The notes: generated by a model from the letters alone, not told the origin. A DNA stretch of 64,000 nucleotides from Nocardioides marmotae (GCF_013177455.1 NZ_CP053660.1:248001-312000), one strand, 5' to 3'; shown: positions 19,151-28,316, counted from the stretch's first letter. Numbers and translations: made by a program.

Positions 19151-20622
19151 AGGGTGCCTCCGGGGACGAGAGCGAGCGCGCGGCGGGTGGCGGCGGCGTT
19201 GGACAGGTGGACCTCGGCGCCGGCGGCGGCGAGCGCCTCGGCCTGGCGCTGGAGGCCCTGGGGGTCGGCCGAGGTGCCGACGCACGCGACCACGACGGGT
19301 ACGTCGCGTACCGCTCGCGCCGCGGCGATCGCCGGCGCGAGATCGGCGGCCGGGTCGTCCTGGGCGCCGTGGCCGAGGACGACGTCGAGCAGCACCACGG
19401 CGGTGTCGGGGTCCTGCGCGACCTTGGTGAGCTGGTCGAGGCGCAGCGTCGGGTCGATCATCGGGTGCGCGCGGCCGCGGGTGAGGCCGTCGTCGCCGAA
19501 GTCGATCATGAGGTGGCCCGGCGCGGTGAGGTCCGGCCCGAGGGCGAGCTCGGGGGAGAGCGGGATGTTGCTGCGGATGCCGCCGAGCGACTCCGCCGCG
19601 ATGAGCATCGCCTCGTCGCAGAGCGTGCCGCCGACGAAGAGGCCGCGCAGCGCGGAGCCGCCGACGGCCTGCGCGGGCGAGCCCCAGGTCGGCCACTCCG
19701 GGACGGCCACTCCGAGGTCGGCCAGCAGGCTCTCGACCTGGGTGGTGATGTCGGGCTGGCCGGCGCCGAGCAGCGCGAAGCGGACCGGCGTGCCCAGTCC
19801 GGCGGCGTACTCCTCCACCGCGGCGGCGACCTCGGCGGCCGGCGGCTTGGAGACGACGATGACCTGCTCGATGGTCGGGTCGGCGTCGAGGCGGTCCAGG
19901 GCGGTCATCGTGGAGATGCCGCCGATGGCCGCGGACAGGTCGCGGCCGCCGACGCCGAGCGCGGCGGAGACGCCGACGCCGGCGTGGTCGAGCAGCGCGA
20001 GGACCTGCTGGCAGCCGGTGCCGGAGGCGGCGACGATGCCGACGCGGCCCGGCGCGGTGGTGTTGGCGAAGCCGAGGCCCACGCCGCCGACGACGGCGGT
20101 GCCGCAGTCGGGGCCCATGACCAGCAGGCCGCGGTCGCGGGCGATCCGCTTCAGGGCGAGCTCCTGCTCGACCGGCACGTTGTCGCTGAAGACCATCACG
20201 TCGGAGCCGGCGTCGAGGGCGTCCATCGCCTCGACCAGCGCCGAGGCGCCCGGCACCGAGACGAGCGCGAGCCCGCCCCCGGCGCGGCGCAGCGCCGAGC
20301 CGGTGGTGCGCGGGGCGGCGAGGGTCGTGTCGCCCCCGCCCGCGGCGCCCTTGCGGGCCGCGGCCAGGGCGGCGTCGACGGCGGCCAGCGCGGCCGGGAC
20401 GACGCCGTCGTCCTCGACGCGCAGCGCAACGACCATGTCGTTGGGGGAGGCCGGCGGCAGCGTGAAGCCCATGCCGGCCAGGACCTCGAGGTTGAGCTCG
20501 GTCGCCATGGCCACCTGGGCGGCGACGACGCCCGGCGTGGCGGCGACGTCGCGGCTGACCTGCAGCAGGGCGACGCTGTCGGCGTACGCGCCGGCGCGGA
20601 TCTCGACGTGCTCGACTGTCAT
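19147..20622 (-). CDS. fdrA: FdrA/AllF-like acyl-CoA-synthetase-fold subunit
   Basis: A 491-residue FdrA-family protein. The N-terminal region includes ATELNLEVLAGMGF and SPNDMVVALRVED. A CoA-ligase-like fold follows, with VMVFSDNVPVEQELALKRIARDRGLLVMGPDCGTA, then IVAASGTGCQQV and a C-terminal flavodoxin-like half (DTAVVLLDVVLGHGAQDDPAADLAPAI). MGPDCGT is the family hallmark. It is expected to act with the DUF1116 and DUF2877 proteins as a three-part phosphorolytic carbamoyltransferase. GGAGGA lies nine bases before the ATG. It is the middle gene of a minus-strand operon that diverges from pucR. Confidence 0.85.
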   Translation of the reverse strand: MTVEHVEIRAGAYADSVALLQVSRDVAATPGVVAAQVAMATELNLEVLAGMGFTLPPASPNDMVVALRVEDDGVVPAALAAVDAALAAARKGAAGGGDTTLAAPRTTGSALRRAGGGLALVSVPGASALVEAMDALDAGSDVMVFSDNVPVEQELALKRIARDRGLLVMGPDCGTAVVGGVGLGFANTTAPGRVGIVAASGTGCQQVLALLDHAGVGVSAALGVGGRDLSAAIGGISTMTALDRLDADPTIEQVIVVSKPPAAEVAAAVEEYAAGLGTPVRFALLGAGQPDITTQVESLLADLGVAVPEWPTWGSPAQAVGGSALRGLFVGGTLCDEAMLIAAESLGGIRSNIPLSPELALGPDLTAPGHLMIDFGDDGLTRGRAHPMIDPTLRLDQLTKVAQDPDTAVVLLDVVLGHGAQDDPAADLAPAIAAARAVRDVPVVVACVGTSADPQGLQRQAEALAAAGAEVHLSNAAATRRALALVPGGTL

Positions 20623-20686
20623 CGAGTGGTTCCTCCGTGTGAGGTGGGAGTGGCGGGGACGGTGGATCGGGTGCGGATCGGGTGGG

Positions 20687-21454
20687 TCAGGGGCGGAGCG
20701 CGAGGCCGGCGCCGAGGAGCATCCCCGCGCCGGAGGTGTGGCCGACGGCGGTGAGCCGGGCGACCGCGCCGTCGACGTCGCGGCCGGTGGCGAGGGCCAG
20801 CAGCAGCGAGCGGAACTCCGGGATGCACCCGCCCTCGATCGCGTCGACCAGGAGGGTCGCGGAGAGCGTGGTGGTGCGGTGCGCCCAGCGACGTACGCCG
20901 GCGGCGACCGCGCCGCGGGGGCGGTCGGCGGCGCGGGCGGCCACGAGCCAGCCGGCCACGACGTCGTCGCCGACCGGGGTCAGCCCGTCGCCGCGGCCGA
21001 GGAGGGCCTCGACGGCGTCGCCGTCGCCGGCGGCCAGCGCGTCGAGCGCCGCCGCGGGGAGCTGGTCGCGGACGGGGGTCAGGTCGGGGGTCGCCGCAGC
21101 GAGTCGGTCGGCGGCCTCCGGCGGGAGGGCGGGGAGGTCGGTGGGGACGAGCCGGTCGACCGCGACGGCGAGGTGCCCGACGTGGAGGACGCCGTCGACG
21201 ACCGTGGCCGGGGTGCCGACCGGGACGTCGGGCAGGCTGGCCAGGGCGGTGGCGATGGTGGCCGGCACGTGCACGGCGCCGTGGGCGGCGACGCCGACGA
21301 CCCGGTCGCCGGCCTCGTGCCGCAGCAGGACGTAGATCGCGGAGGCCCCGGAGTGGACGACCTCGCCGGTGCCCGGCTCCTCCTGCAACCGTCGCCGGAG
21401 GGCGGCGGTCCCGGCTCCCGCGACGCGGGTCCGGGTCGAGCGCGGAGGTGGCAC
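20687..21454 (-). CDS. allH: DUF2877 protein, AllH/YlbF-like subunit
   Basis: A 255-residue DUF2877 protein, the third partner of FdrA and DUF1116 proteins. The key block is GRGDGLTPVGDDVVAGWLVAARA (around residues 165–190), followed by TTTLSATLLVDAIEGGCIPEFRSLL and the C-terminal VGHTSGAGMLLGAGLAL; these glycine- and aspartate-rich motifs define the family. The GTG at 21454 is supported by TAGCGT seven bases upstream, which would give a leaderless message, and no other start lies nearby. First gene of the allH–fdrA–allG operon, diverging from pucR across 36 bases. Confidence 0.82.
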   Translation of the reverse strand: MPPPRSTRTRVAGAGTAALRRRLQEEPGTGEVVHSGASAIYVLLRHEAGDRVVGVAAHGAVHVPATIATALASLPDVPVGTPATVVDGVLHVGHLAVAVDRLVPTDLPALPPEAADRLAAATPDLTPVRDQLPAAALDALAAGDGDAVEALLGRGDGLTPVGDDVVAGWLVAARAADRPRGAVAAGVRRWAHRTTTLSATLLVDAIEGGCIPEFRSLLLALATGRDVDGAVARLTAVGHTSGAGMLLGAGLALRP

Positions 21455-21461
21455 CTCCCGG

Positions 21462-21483
21462 ACGCTAACGGATGAACTAGGGT
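21462..21483. promoter_or_regulatory. Divergent leaderless promoter pair for allH and pucR
   Basis: On the minus strand TAGCGT (21467–21462) lies seven bases before the allH GTG. On the plus strand TAGGGT (21478–21483) lies seven bases before the pucR ATG. The two -10 boxes are only ten bases apart, so the promoters overlap and one bound regulator, most simply PucR, could control both operons. Confidence 0.55.
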
Positions 21484-21490
21484 GCGCCGA

Positions 21491-22819
21491 ATGGTGAGCT
21501 TTGCCAACTCCGGCTCCGGCGCGGGACAAGAGTTGATAACGGATGGGTCGGCGTCCGTGTCGTCGCCCACGCCGTCGCCCGAGCCGTCGGTCGAGCCCCT
21601 CGACGTCGACGAGCTGGCCGAGGGCCTCGCCCAGCAGGTGCTCGCGAACGCCGACCTCGGCGCGATCGTCGACGCCATCGGCGCCTCCCTGCGCGTGGAC
21701 GTCGCGGTCACCACCACCGACGGCCGGGAGCGGGTGACCCGCCTGCGCGATGCCGTGCGCGGCGCGCTCGAGGCCGGCGACCTGGTCGACCCCACCGGCC
21801 GGCTGCGCGTGGAGCGGCTCGACGCCGAGGACACCGTCCTGGCCGGCGGGTCGCGGGTGCACCGCCTCCAGGTCGCCACGCCCGCCCAGCCGCTCGGGCA
21901 CCTCGTGGTCGTCGCCGACCGCGCGCTCACCGACCTCGAGCGGGTCGCCCTGCGGCGCGCCGTCACCGCGGTCGCGCTGTCGATCAGCCGGCAGCAGGCG
22001 GTCTCGGCGGTGGAGAACAAGTACCGCGGCGACTTCCTGCGCGACGTGCTGCTCGGCCGGGCCGGCTCGGAGGAGTTCGTCCGCGAGCACGTCGCCGGCT
22101 TCGGCTGGGACCTCGGCGGGCCATCGATCGTGCTCGTCGCCCAGCTCGACCCCCCGCCGGCCGGCGAGCCGTCCGGGACGGTGGAGGAGCAGCGGCTGTG
22201 GCAGGAGCGCTTCGCCGACGCCTGGCGCCAGGTGCTCGGCGGGGTGTCCCGGGCCGTCCCGGTCGCGGACTTCGGGTCCGAGGTGGTCACGGTCCTGCCG
22301 GCGGAGGGCAGCGTGCCCGGCTCGGACCCGGTCCTGCGCCTGGTCCGCACGGTCGCCGGCGACAAGGGCGGCGGCCGCCGGCCGTTCTCGGTCGGCGTGG
22401 GGCGGCTGGCACGCGACGTACGCAGCCTGCCGGAGAGCTACGCGCAGGCCTACCGGGCCGTGGCCGTCGGCCGGCGGGTCCGCGGCGGGGGTACCACGAC
22501 CTGGTTCGACGAGCTGGGCCTGCACCGGCTGATCGCGATGGTCCCCGACGACATGGAGCTGCGCGCCTTCGCCACCGACGTGCTCGGCGAGCTGGCCGGC
22601 CAGACCGAGGAGGCCGCCGCGCTGCGGGAGACCCTCCAGGTGCTGCTGTCGACGAACTTCAACGTCGCCGAGGCGGCGCGCCTGCAGTTCTTCCACTACA
22701 ACACCATCCGCTACCGCGTGACCAAGCTCGAGCGGCTGCTCGGCCCGATCACCTCCGACCACAACCTGCGCCTCGACGTCGCGGTCGCGCTCAAGGTGCT
22801 CGAGGTCGTCGGCGGGTGA
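21491..22819 (+). CDS. PucR-family transcriptional regulator
   Basis: A 442-residue regulator. The C-terminal PucR/CdaR helix-turn-helix is LSTNFNVAEAARLQFFHYNTIRYRVTKLERLLG, preceded by a GGDEF-like central domain (VGVGRLARDVRSLPESYAQAYRAV). The N-terminal half, with DLGAIVDAIGASLRVDVAVTT, looks like a GAF-type sensor. PucR proteins control purine, allantoin and pyrimidine breakdown genes, matching the flanking operons. ATG 21491 is chosen because a TAGGGT box lies seven bases upstream. GTG codons at 21482 and 21494 are less likely. Confidence 0.85.
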   Translation: MVSFANSGSGAGQELITDGSASVSSPTPSPEPSVEPLDVDELAEGLAQQVLANADLGAIVDAIGASLRVDVAVTTTDGRERVTRLRDAVRGALEAGDLVDPTGRLRVERLDAEDTVLAGGSRVHRLQVATPAQPLGHLVVVADRALTDLERVALRRAVTAVALSISRQQAVSAVENKYRGDFLRDVLLGRAGSEEFVREHVAGFGWDLGGPSIVLVAQLDPPPAGEPSGTVEEQRLWQERFADAWRQVLGGVSRAVPVADFGSEVVTVLPAEGSVPGSDPVLRLVRTVAGDKGGGRRPFSVGVGRLARDVRSLPESYAQAYRAVAVGRRVRGGGTTTWFDELGLHRLIAMVPDDMELRAFATDVLGELAGQTEEAAALRETLQVLLSTNFNVAEAARLQFFHYNTIRYRVTKLERLLGPITSDHNLRLDVAVALKVLEVVGG

Positions 22820-22906
22820 CCCCGCAGGTTCCCGGCGGCGCGCCGTAGGCAGGTTGTGTCGACGTTCGGGGCACCCTTTCGGCGATGCTGCCCAATGAGG
22901 GCGTGA

Positions 22907-22922
22907 CCTAGGCCTCCCTAGG
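22907..22922. promoter_or_regulatory. Tandem CCTAGG sites upstream of the permease gene
   Basis: Two perfect CCTAGG palindromes start exactly ten bases apart (22907 and 22917), one helical turn, about 45 bases before the permease start. CTAG-containing sites are rare in this DNA. The placement suits an operator, with PucR the obvious candidate, or a promoter element. GAAGGGA precedes the permease ATG. Confidence 0.4.
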
Positions 22923-22966
22923 CTCGCTTCTCTCTCGGTACCACCGCTGGCGAAGGGAACTTCCGC

Positions 22967-24331
22967 ATGTCGATGTTCAAGTGGACGCAGGTGGACCCTG
23001 CGCCCGGTGAGGCCGTCGGGCCGATGGAGCGCCTGAGCTGGGGCAAGACCATCGGTCTGGGTGCCCAGCACGTCGTGGCGATGTTCGGGGCGACGTTCGT
23101 CTTCCCGCTGATCATGGGGCTGGACGCCAACCTGGCGATCCTGTTCTCCGGTATCTGCACGATCCTGTTCCTGCTGGTCGTCAACAACAAGGTGCCCAGC
23201 TACCTCGGCACGAGCGGCTCGTTCGTCTCCGGTGTCGCCGCGATCCGCGCCCAGGGCGGCGACTCCGCCGACGTCACCGGCGCGATCCTCATCGCCGGTG
23301 TGATCCTGCTGCTGGTCGGCGTGCTGGTCCACTACATCGGCACCAACGCGATCAAGCGGATCCTGCCGCCGGCCGTCACCGGCGCCGTCGTCATGCTGAT
23401 CGGCTTCAACCTCGCCCCGGTGGTCGCGAACACCTACTGGCCCCAGGACCAGTGGATCGCGCTGGCGACCGCCGCCTTCGTCGTCGTCGCCGCGGTGCGC
23501 TTCCCCGGCTTCTGGTCGCGGATCTCGATCTTCCTCGCGCTCATCTTCGGCTACGCGCTGTCGTTCCTGACCGACGTCGTCTTCGGGCAGATCACCTCGC
23601 CTGACGGCACCGGCACCGTCACCACCCGCGACCGGGTGAACCTCTCCGGCCTCGGCGACGCGCCGTGGTTCGGCCTGCCGACCGGCGACCTGGCCGACGG
23701 GGTCAGCAAGGTCCACGCGCCGGACTTCTCCCTGACCTTCGCGCTGCTGGTCATCCCGGCCGTCATCGCGCTCATCGCCGAGAACACCGGCCACGTCCGC
23801 GCCGTCGCGGAGATGACCGGGGACGACCTCGACCCCTACATGGGCCGCGCGCTCGGCGCCGACGGCGCCGCGACCGCCCTGGCCAGCGCCTTCGGTGCCT
23901 CGCCGACCACGACGTACGCCGAGAACATCGGCGTCATGTCGGCCACCAAGGTCTACTCGACCGCCGCCTACTACGTCGCCGCCGCCGTGGCGATCATCCT
24001 CGGTCTCTGCCCGAAGTTCGGCGTGGTCATCAACGCCATCCCGGGTGGCGTCCTCGGCGGCATCACCGTCGTCCTCTACGGCATGATCGGCCTCATCGGC
24101 GCCAAGATCTGGGTGGACAACCGGATCGACTTCGGCAGCCCGATCAACATGGTCCCGCTGGCGGCCGGCCTCATCGCCGGCATCGGCAACGTGACGCTGG
24201 TCATGGGCGACTTCGAGCTCAGCGGCATCGCGCTCGGCACGATCATGGTCATCGCCTTCTACCACCTGGTGAACATCGGTCGGCCCCGCGACCACAAGAC
24301 CGGGGCCGAGGACGTCACCCGGGCCATGTAG
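22967..24331 (+). CDS. NCS2-family nucleobase permease, uracil-permease (UraA) type
   Basis: A 454-residue transporter with about 14 hydrophobic helices that should import a nucleobase with protons. The family's first half has GAQHVVAMFGATFVFPLIMGLD and TSGSFV. The substrate-binding second half has PAVIALIAENTGHVRAVAEMTG and ASPTTTYAENIGVMSATKVYS, with Glu319 in the ENIGVM motif. The TTY-ENIGVM-VYST block is the UraA-type signature; xanthine and urate carriers usually carry an NTSFSQN-like sequence instead. This is the best direct hint that the island handles a pyrimidine. It is separated from the hydroxylase genes by a very strong hairpin. Confidence 0.88.
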   Translation: MSMFKWTQVDPAPGEAVGPMERLSWGKTIGLGAQHVVAMFGATFVFPLIMGLDANLAILFSGICTILFLLVVNNKVPSYLGTSGSFVSGVAAIRAQGGDSADVTGAILIAGVILLLVGVLVHYIGTNAIKRILPPAVTGAVVMLIGFNLAPVVANTYWPQDQWIALATAAFVVVAAVRFPGFWSRISIFLALIFGYALSFLTDVVFGQITSPDGTGTVTTRDRVNLSGLGDAPWFGLPTGDLADGVSKVHAPDFSLTFALLVIPAVIALIAENTGHVRAVAEMTGDDLDPYMGRALGADGAATALASAFGASPTTTYAENIGVMSATKVYSTAAYYVAAAVAIILGLCPKFGVVINAIPGGVLGGITVVLYGMIGLIGAKIWVDNRIDFGSPINMVPLAAGLIAGIGNVTLVMGDFELSGIALGTIMVIAFYHLVNIGRPRDHKTGAEDVTRAM

Positions 24332-24337
24332 CCCGGC

Positions 24338-24371
24338 GTCGGCCGGACCGGGCCCGCCCGGTCCGGCCGAC
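24338..24371 (+). terminator. Strong hairpin between permease and molybdenum hydroxylase genes
   Basis: GTCGGCCGGACCGGG pairs perfectly with CCCGGTCCGGCCGAC: 15 bp with the 4-base loop CCCG, seven bases after the permease stop. No T run follows. It may terminate, attenuate, or protect the 3' end of the permease message. Confidence 0.65.
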
Positions 24372-24424
24372 ACCTCCTCTCGGACACCGCACCACCCAGC
24401 AACTCAGAAAGGCCGGCTCCCCAC

Positions 24425-25285
24425 GTGAAACCCACGGCGTTCGACTACGCCCGTCCGGAGACGTTGGAGGAGGCGGTCCAGGCCCTGGGCAGCCACCCCG
24501 ACTCCAAGGTGCTCGCCGGCGGCCAGAGCCTCGTGCCGCTGATGTCGATGCGCCTCGCGGCCCCCGCGCTGCTGGTCGACATCAACGGCCTGCCGGATCT
24601 CGACCACGTCACCGCCGACGCCTCCGGCGTCCGGATCGGTGCCCTCGCCCGCCACGCCGACGTCCTGGCCTCGCCCGACGTACGCCGCGTGCAGCCCCTG
24701 GTCTCGCTCGCGCTGGCCAACGTGGCCCACCCGACCATCCGCAACCGCGGCACCACCGTCGGCTCGATCGTCCACGCCGACGCCGCCGCGGAGATGCCGA
24801 TGGTGCTCCAGCTGCTCGACGGCTCGGTCGACGTCGTCGGCCCCGCCGGCCGCCGCACCATCGCCGCCGCCGACCTCTACGTCGGCCCGCTCGAGTCGAG
24901 CCTGGCCCACGACGAGGTCGCGGTCGAGGCGTTCTTCCCCGCGCTGCCCGCCGGTTCCGGCGTGGCGTTCGAGGAGATCTCGCGCCGCCACGGCGACTAC
25001 GCCATGTGCGGCGTCGCCGCCGTCGTCGCCGTCGAGGACGGCCGGGTCGTCTCGGCCCGCGCCGGCTACCTGTCGGTCTCCGACGTGCCGGTCGTCGTCG
25101 ACCTCACCGAGGCCCTCGCCGGCGCCGTCGACGAGCCCGCGCTGGCCCGGGCCGCCGAGGCCGCCCTGGCGCAGCTGGAGCCGGAGACCGACATCCATGC
25201 CTCCGCGGCGTACCGCGCGCACCTGGTCACAGTGCTGACCGCGCGCGTGCTGACCGCGGCCCACGACCACGCTCGGGAGGAGTGA
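24425..25285 (+). CDS. Molybdenum hydroxylase, FAD-binding subunit
   Basis: A 286-residue medium subunit of the xanthine dehydrogenase/CO dehydrogenase family. The FAD-binding motifs are KVLAGGQSLVPLMSMRL (residues about 25–41) and the TIRNRGTTVGSIVHADAAAEMP block, with the usual C-terminal domain afterwards. It carries electrons between the 2Fe-2S subunit and the external acceptor. The GTG start follows GAAAGG. Two bases separate it from the iron-sulfur gene, and the medium–small–large order is typical of these operons. Confidence 0.92.
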   Translation: MKPTAFDYARPETLEEAVQALGSHPDSKVLAGGQSLVPLMSMRLAAPALLVDINGLPDLDHVTADASGVRIGALARHADVLASPDVRRVQPLVSLALANVAHPTIRNRGTTVGSIVHADAAAEMPMVLQLLDGSVDVVGPAGRRTIAAADLYVGPLESSLAHDEVAVEAFFPALPAGSGVAFEEISRRHGDYAMCGVAAVVAVEDGRVVSARAGYLSVSDVPVVVDLTEALAGAVDEPALARAAEAALAQLEPETDIHASAAYRAHLVTVLTARVLTAAHDHAREE

Positions 25286-25287
25286 CC

Positions 25288-25917
25288 GTGGCTGAGAACC
25301 CCGCAGGAAACCCCGCTGGGAAGACCGCTGAGAAGACCCACGACGTCCGGCTCGAGGTGAACGGCGTGACCCACGACGTCGCCGTCCCCGCCCGCCGGCT
25401 GCTGTCGGACGCCCTGCGCCAGGAGTGCGGCCTGACCGGCACGCACGTCGGCTGCGAGCACGGCGTCTGCGGCGCGTGCACCGTGCTGGTCGACGGCCGG
25501 CCGGTGCGCAGCTGCCTGATGTTCGCCGTCTCCGCGGTCGGCACCGAGATCACCACCGTCGAGGGGCTGGCCGAGCCGGACGGCTCGCTCAACCCCGTGC
25601 AGCAGGCCTTCCGGGAGTGCCACGGCCTCCAGTGCGGCTTCTGCACCCCCGGCTTCCTCACCACCGTCACCGCGGGCCTCAAGGAGAACCCCTGCCCGAC
25701 GCACGAGGAGGCCAAGGAGATGGTGGCGGGCAACCTGTGCCGCTGCACCGGGTACCAGAACATCGTCAAGGCCGTCGAGCGCGCCGCGGAGATCGCCCGC
25801 GGCGACGCGCCGGCCGCGCCGCCCCCGGACGGCCCGGACGGCGGGCTCGAGGCGGCGAGCGGCGAGGCCGAGGTCGCCCGCGACGACGACGCATCGACGA
25901 CGGGACTGGGCGCATGA
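25288..25917 (+). CDS. Molybdenum hydroxylase, 2Fe-2S subunit
   Basis: A 209-residue small subunit. The plant-type 2Fe-2S cluster ligands lie in GCEHGVCGACTVLVDG, with the fourth Cys in VRSCLMF. The second, hydroxylase-specific cluster lies in LQCGFCTPGF and NLCRCTGYQ. Both clusters are intact. It has an extra N-terminal stretch of about 20 residues and an acidic, Pro/Ala-rich tail of about 45 residues (DAPAAPPPDGPDGG onward) not needed for cluster binding. It overlaps the large-subunit start as ATGA. Confidence 0.93.
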   Translation: MAENPAGNPAGKTAEKTHDVRLEVNGVTHDVAVPARRLLSDALRQECGLTGTHVGCEHGVCGACTVLVDGRPVRSCLMFAVSAVGTEITTVEGLAEPDGSLNPVQQAFRECHGLQCGFCTPGFLTTVTAGLKENPCPTHEEAKEMVAGNLCRCTGYQNIVKAVERAAEIARGDAPAAPPPDGPDGGLEAASGEAEVARDDDASTTGLGA

Positions 25918-28316
25918 CCACCAAGCTGATGGGCGAGGCCGTCCAGCGGGTCGAGGACGACCGGCTGCTCCGCGGCGGCGGGCAGTACGTCGACGACATC
26001 GACCTCGGCGCGCTGCACGTCGCGGTGCTGCGCAGCCCCCACGCCCACGCCCGCATCCTCTCCGTCGACGTCGACGCGGTGCTCGACGTCGAGGGCGTCC
26101 ACGCGGTGTGGACCTACGACGACCTCGAGGGCGCGATGGCCGAGCCGCTGCCGCTGCTCATCCCGCACCCGACGCTGACCCACGGCCGCACGCAGTACGC
26201 CCTGGCCCGCGACGAGGTGAACTACGTCGGCGAGGCGATCGCGATCGTCGTCGCCGAGGACAGGTACGTCGCCGAGGACGCCGTCGCGCAGATCGTCGTG
26301 GACTACGAGCTGCTCCCGGCGGTGGTCGGCATCGAGGCCGCCCGCGCGGCCGAGCACCTGGTCCACGACGACGTGCCCGGCAACATCGCCGCCCGCTCGG
26401 AGCAGAGCAACGGCGACGCCGAGGCCGCGATCGCCGCCGCCCCGCACACCCTGTCGCTGGACTTCGACATCGAGCGCAGCGCCTGCATGCCGATGGAGGG
26501 ACGCGGCGTCACCGCCCGCTGGGACACCGCCAACGGCCGGCTGCAGGTGTGGACCTCCACGCAGACCTCCACCGGCGTCCGCGCCGCCGTCGCCGCCAAG
26601 CTCGGCCTCGACCTGCTCCAGGTCGACGTGATCACCCCCGACGTGGGCGGCGGGTTCGGCGTCAAGATCAACCACCCCTGGCCCGAGGAGCTGCTGGTCT
26701 CGCTGGCTGCGCAGCGGCTGGGGCGGCCGGTGAAGTTCACCGAGGACCGCCGCGAGCACTTCATCTCCTCCGCGCACGAGCGCGCGCAGCTGCACCACGT
26801 CGAGGTCGGGTTCGACGACGAGGGCCGGCTGCTCGGGCTCGACGTCCGGTTCTGGCACGACCACGGCGCCTACACGCCGTACGGCCTGATCGTCCCGATC
26901 AACGCCTCGACCCAGCTGGTCGGGCCCTACAAGACCGGCCCCTACCGGGTCGTCTTCGACTCCCTGTACACCAACACCGTGATCGTCACGCCCTACCGGG
27001 GAGCGGGCCGGCCGCAGGGCTGCTTCGTGATGGAGCGGACGATGGACGCGATCGCCGCCTACCTCGGCAAGGACCGCGCCGACGTCCGCGAGGTCAACCT
27101 GATCCAGCCCGACGAGTTCCCCTACGACCACGGCCTGGTCTTCCAGGACGGTCGCGAGACGATCTACGACTCCGGGGACTTCCCGGCGATGCTGGAGAAG
27201 ATCAAGACGCTGGTCGGCTGGGAGGGCTTCCCGGCCTACCGCGCCGAGATGGCCGCCCAGGGCCGCCGCGTCGGCATCGGCCTGGCGGCGTACGTCGAAG
27301 GCACCGGCGCGGGCCCCTACGAGGGCGCGCACGTCAACATCGAGAGCTCCGGCAAGGTCAAGGTCGCCACCGGCCTGACCAGCCAGGGCCAGGGCCACCA
27401 GACGGCGTTCGCGCAGATCGTGGCCGACGAGCTCGGCGTGCCGTTCGAGGACGTCGAGATCACCACCGGCGACACCCGCCGGATGGCGTACGCCGTCGGC
27501 ACCTTCGCCTCCCGCGCGGCCGTGATGAGCGGCTCGGCGATCCACCTCGCCGCCAAGCGGGCCAAGGAGAAGGTGCTGCGGCTGGCCTCCGACGCGCTCG
27601 AGGCCGACCCCGAGGACCTGCAGATCGTCGACGGCGTCGTCTCGGTCAAGGGCTCCCCGGGCACCTCGATCTCGCTCGGGACGGTCGCGGTGCTCTCGAA
27701 CCCGCTGCGCTACGCCTTCGACGAGGCGTCCAAGGCGGCCACGCAGTTCTCGGTCGGCGACCCGACCAAGCCACCGGTCGCCGAGGACGACGAGCCGGGC
27801 CTGGAGGGCAAGGACTTCTACTCGCCCACCCGCTCGACGTTCGCCTCGGGCATGCACGCCGTGATCGTCGAGACCGACCCCGACACCGCCGAGATCACGA
27901 TCCTCAAGTACGCCGTCGTCCACGACTGCGGCACGGTCATCAACCCGATGATCGTCGAGGGCCAGATCCACGGCGGCGTCGCCCAGGGCGTCGGCGGGGC
28001 GCTCTACGAGAAGATGGCCTACGACGAGTCCGGCCAGCTGCTCAACGCCTCGTTCATGGACTTCCTGATGCCCTACGTCACCGAGGTCCCCGACTCCATC
28101 GACATCGACCACCTCGAGACCCCGTCCCCGCTCAACCCCCTGGGCATCAAGGGCGCCGGCGAGGCCGGCGTCATCCCCGGCTCCGCCGCCATCGCGGCCG
28201 CCATCGAGGACGCCGAGGGGCTGCCCATCACCGCCATGCCGATCTCGCCGTCGGAGCTCTTCGAGCTCCGCGCGCAGCACGCCGTGGCCACCACGACTCC
28301 GGAGGAGAACCGATGA
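25914..28316 (+). CDS. Molybdenum hydroxylase, molybdopterin-binding large subunit
   Basis: An 800-residue catalytic subunit of the xanthine dehydrogenase superfamily. Cofactor motifs are VGGGFGVKI, PYRGAGRPQGCFVMER, GQGHQTAFAQI and the late GIKGAGEAGVIPG, whose Glu is the expected general base. The CO-dehydrogenase loop AYxCSFR is absent, so CO is not the substrate. Such enzymes hydroxylate heteroaromatic rings with water oxygen. With the UraA-like permease upstream and a barbiturase-family gene downstream, uracil or thymine oxidation to barbiturate or its 5-methyl form is the best inference. Overlaps at both ends couple it to the small subunit and the CoxG-like gene. Confidence 0.9.
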   Translation: MTTKLMGEAVQRVEDDRLLRGGGQYVDDIDLGALHVAVLRSPHAHARILSVDVDAVLDVEGVHAVWTYDDLEGAMAEPLPLLIPHPTLTHGRTQYALARDEVNYVGEAIAIVVAEDRYVAEDAVAQIVVDYELLPAVVGIEAARAAEHLVHDDVPGNIAARSEQSNGDAEAAIAAAPHTLSLDFDIERSACMPMEGRGVTARWDTANGRLQVWTSTQTSTGVRAAVAAKLGLDLLQVDVITPDVGGGFGVKINHPWPEELLVSLAAQRLGRPVKFTEDRREHFISSAHERAQLHHVEVGFDDEGRLLGLDVRFWHDHGAYTPYGLIVPINASTQLVGPYKTGPYRVVFDSLYTNTVIVTPYRGAGRPQGCFVMERTMDAIAAYLGKDRADVREVNLIQPDEFPYDHGLVFQDGRETIYDSGDFPAMLEKIKTLVGWEGFPAYRAEMAAQGRRVGIGLAAYVEGTGAGPYEGAHVNIESSGKVKVATGLTSQGQGHQTAFAQIVADELGVPFEDVEITTGDTRRMAYAVGTFASRAAVMSGSAIHLAAKRAKEKVLRLASDALEADPEDLQIVDGVVSVKGSPGTSISLGTVAVLSNPLRYAFDEASKAATQFSVGDPTKPPVAEDDEPGLEGKDFYSPTRSTFASGMHAVIVETDPDTAEITILKYAVVHDCGTVINPMIVEGQIHGGVAQGVGGALYEKMAYDESGQLLNASFMDFLMPYVTEVPDSIDIDHLETPSPLNPLGIKGAGEAGVIPGSAAIAAAIEDAEGLPITAMPISPSELFELRAQHAVATTTPEENR

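Noticed and set aside
17735..21454. Allantoin/oxalurate pathway as the role of the allFGH-like genes
   Set aside because: No allantoinase, allantoate amidohydrolase or ureidoglycolate genes are present in the window. The barbiturase-family gene and UraA-type permease point elsewhere. It is not excluded if those genes lie outside.
20687..24373. Very long antisense open frames through the permease, pucR and other genes
   Set aside because: These are high-GC shadows of real genes on the opposite strand: arginine- or glycine-rich, without domains. Only the first 768 bases (allH) are real.
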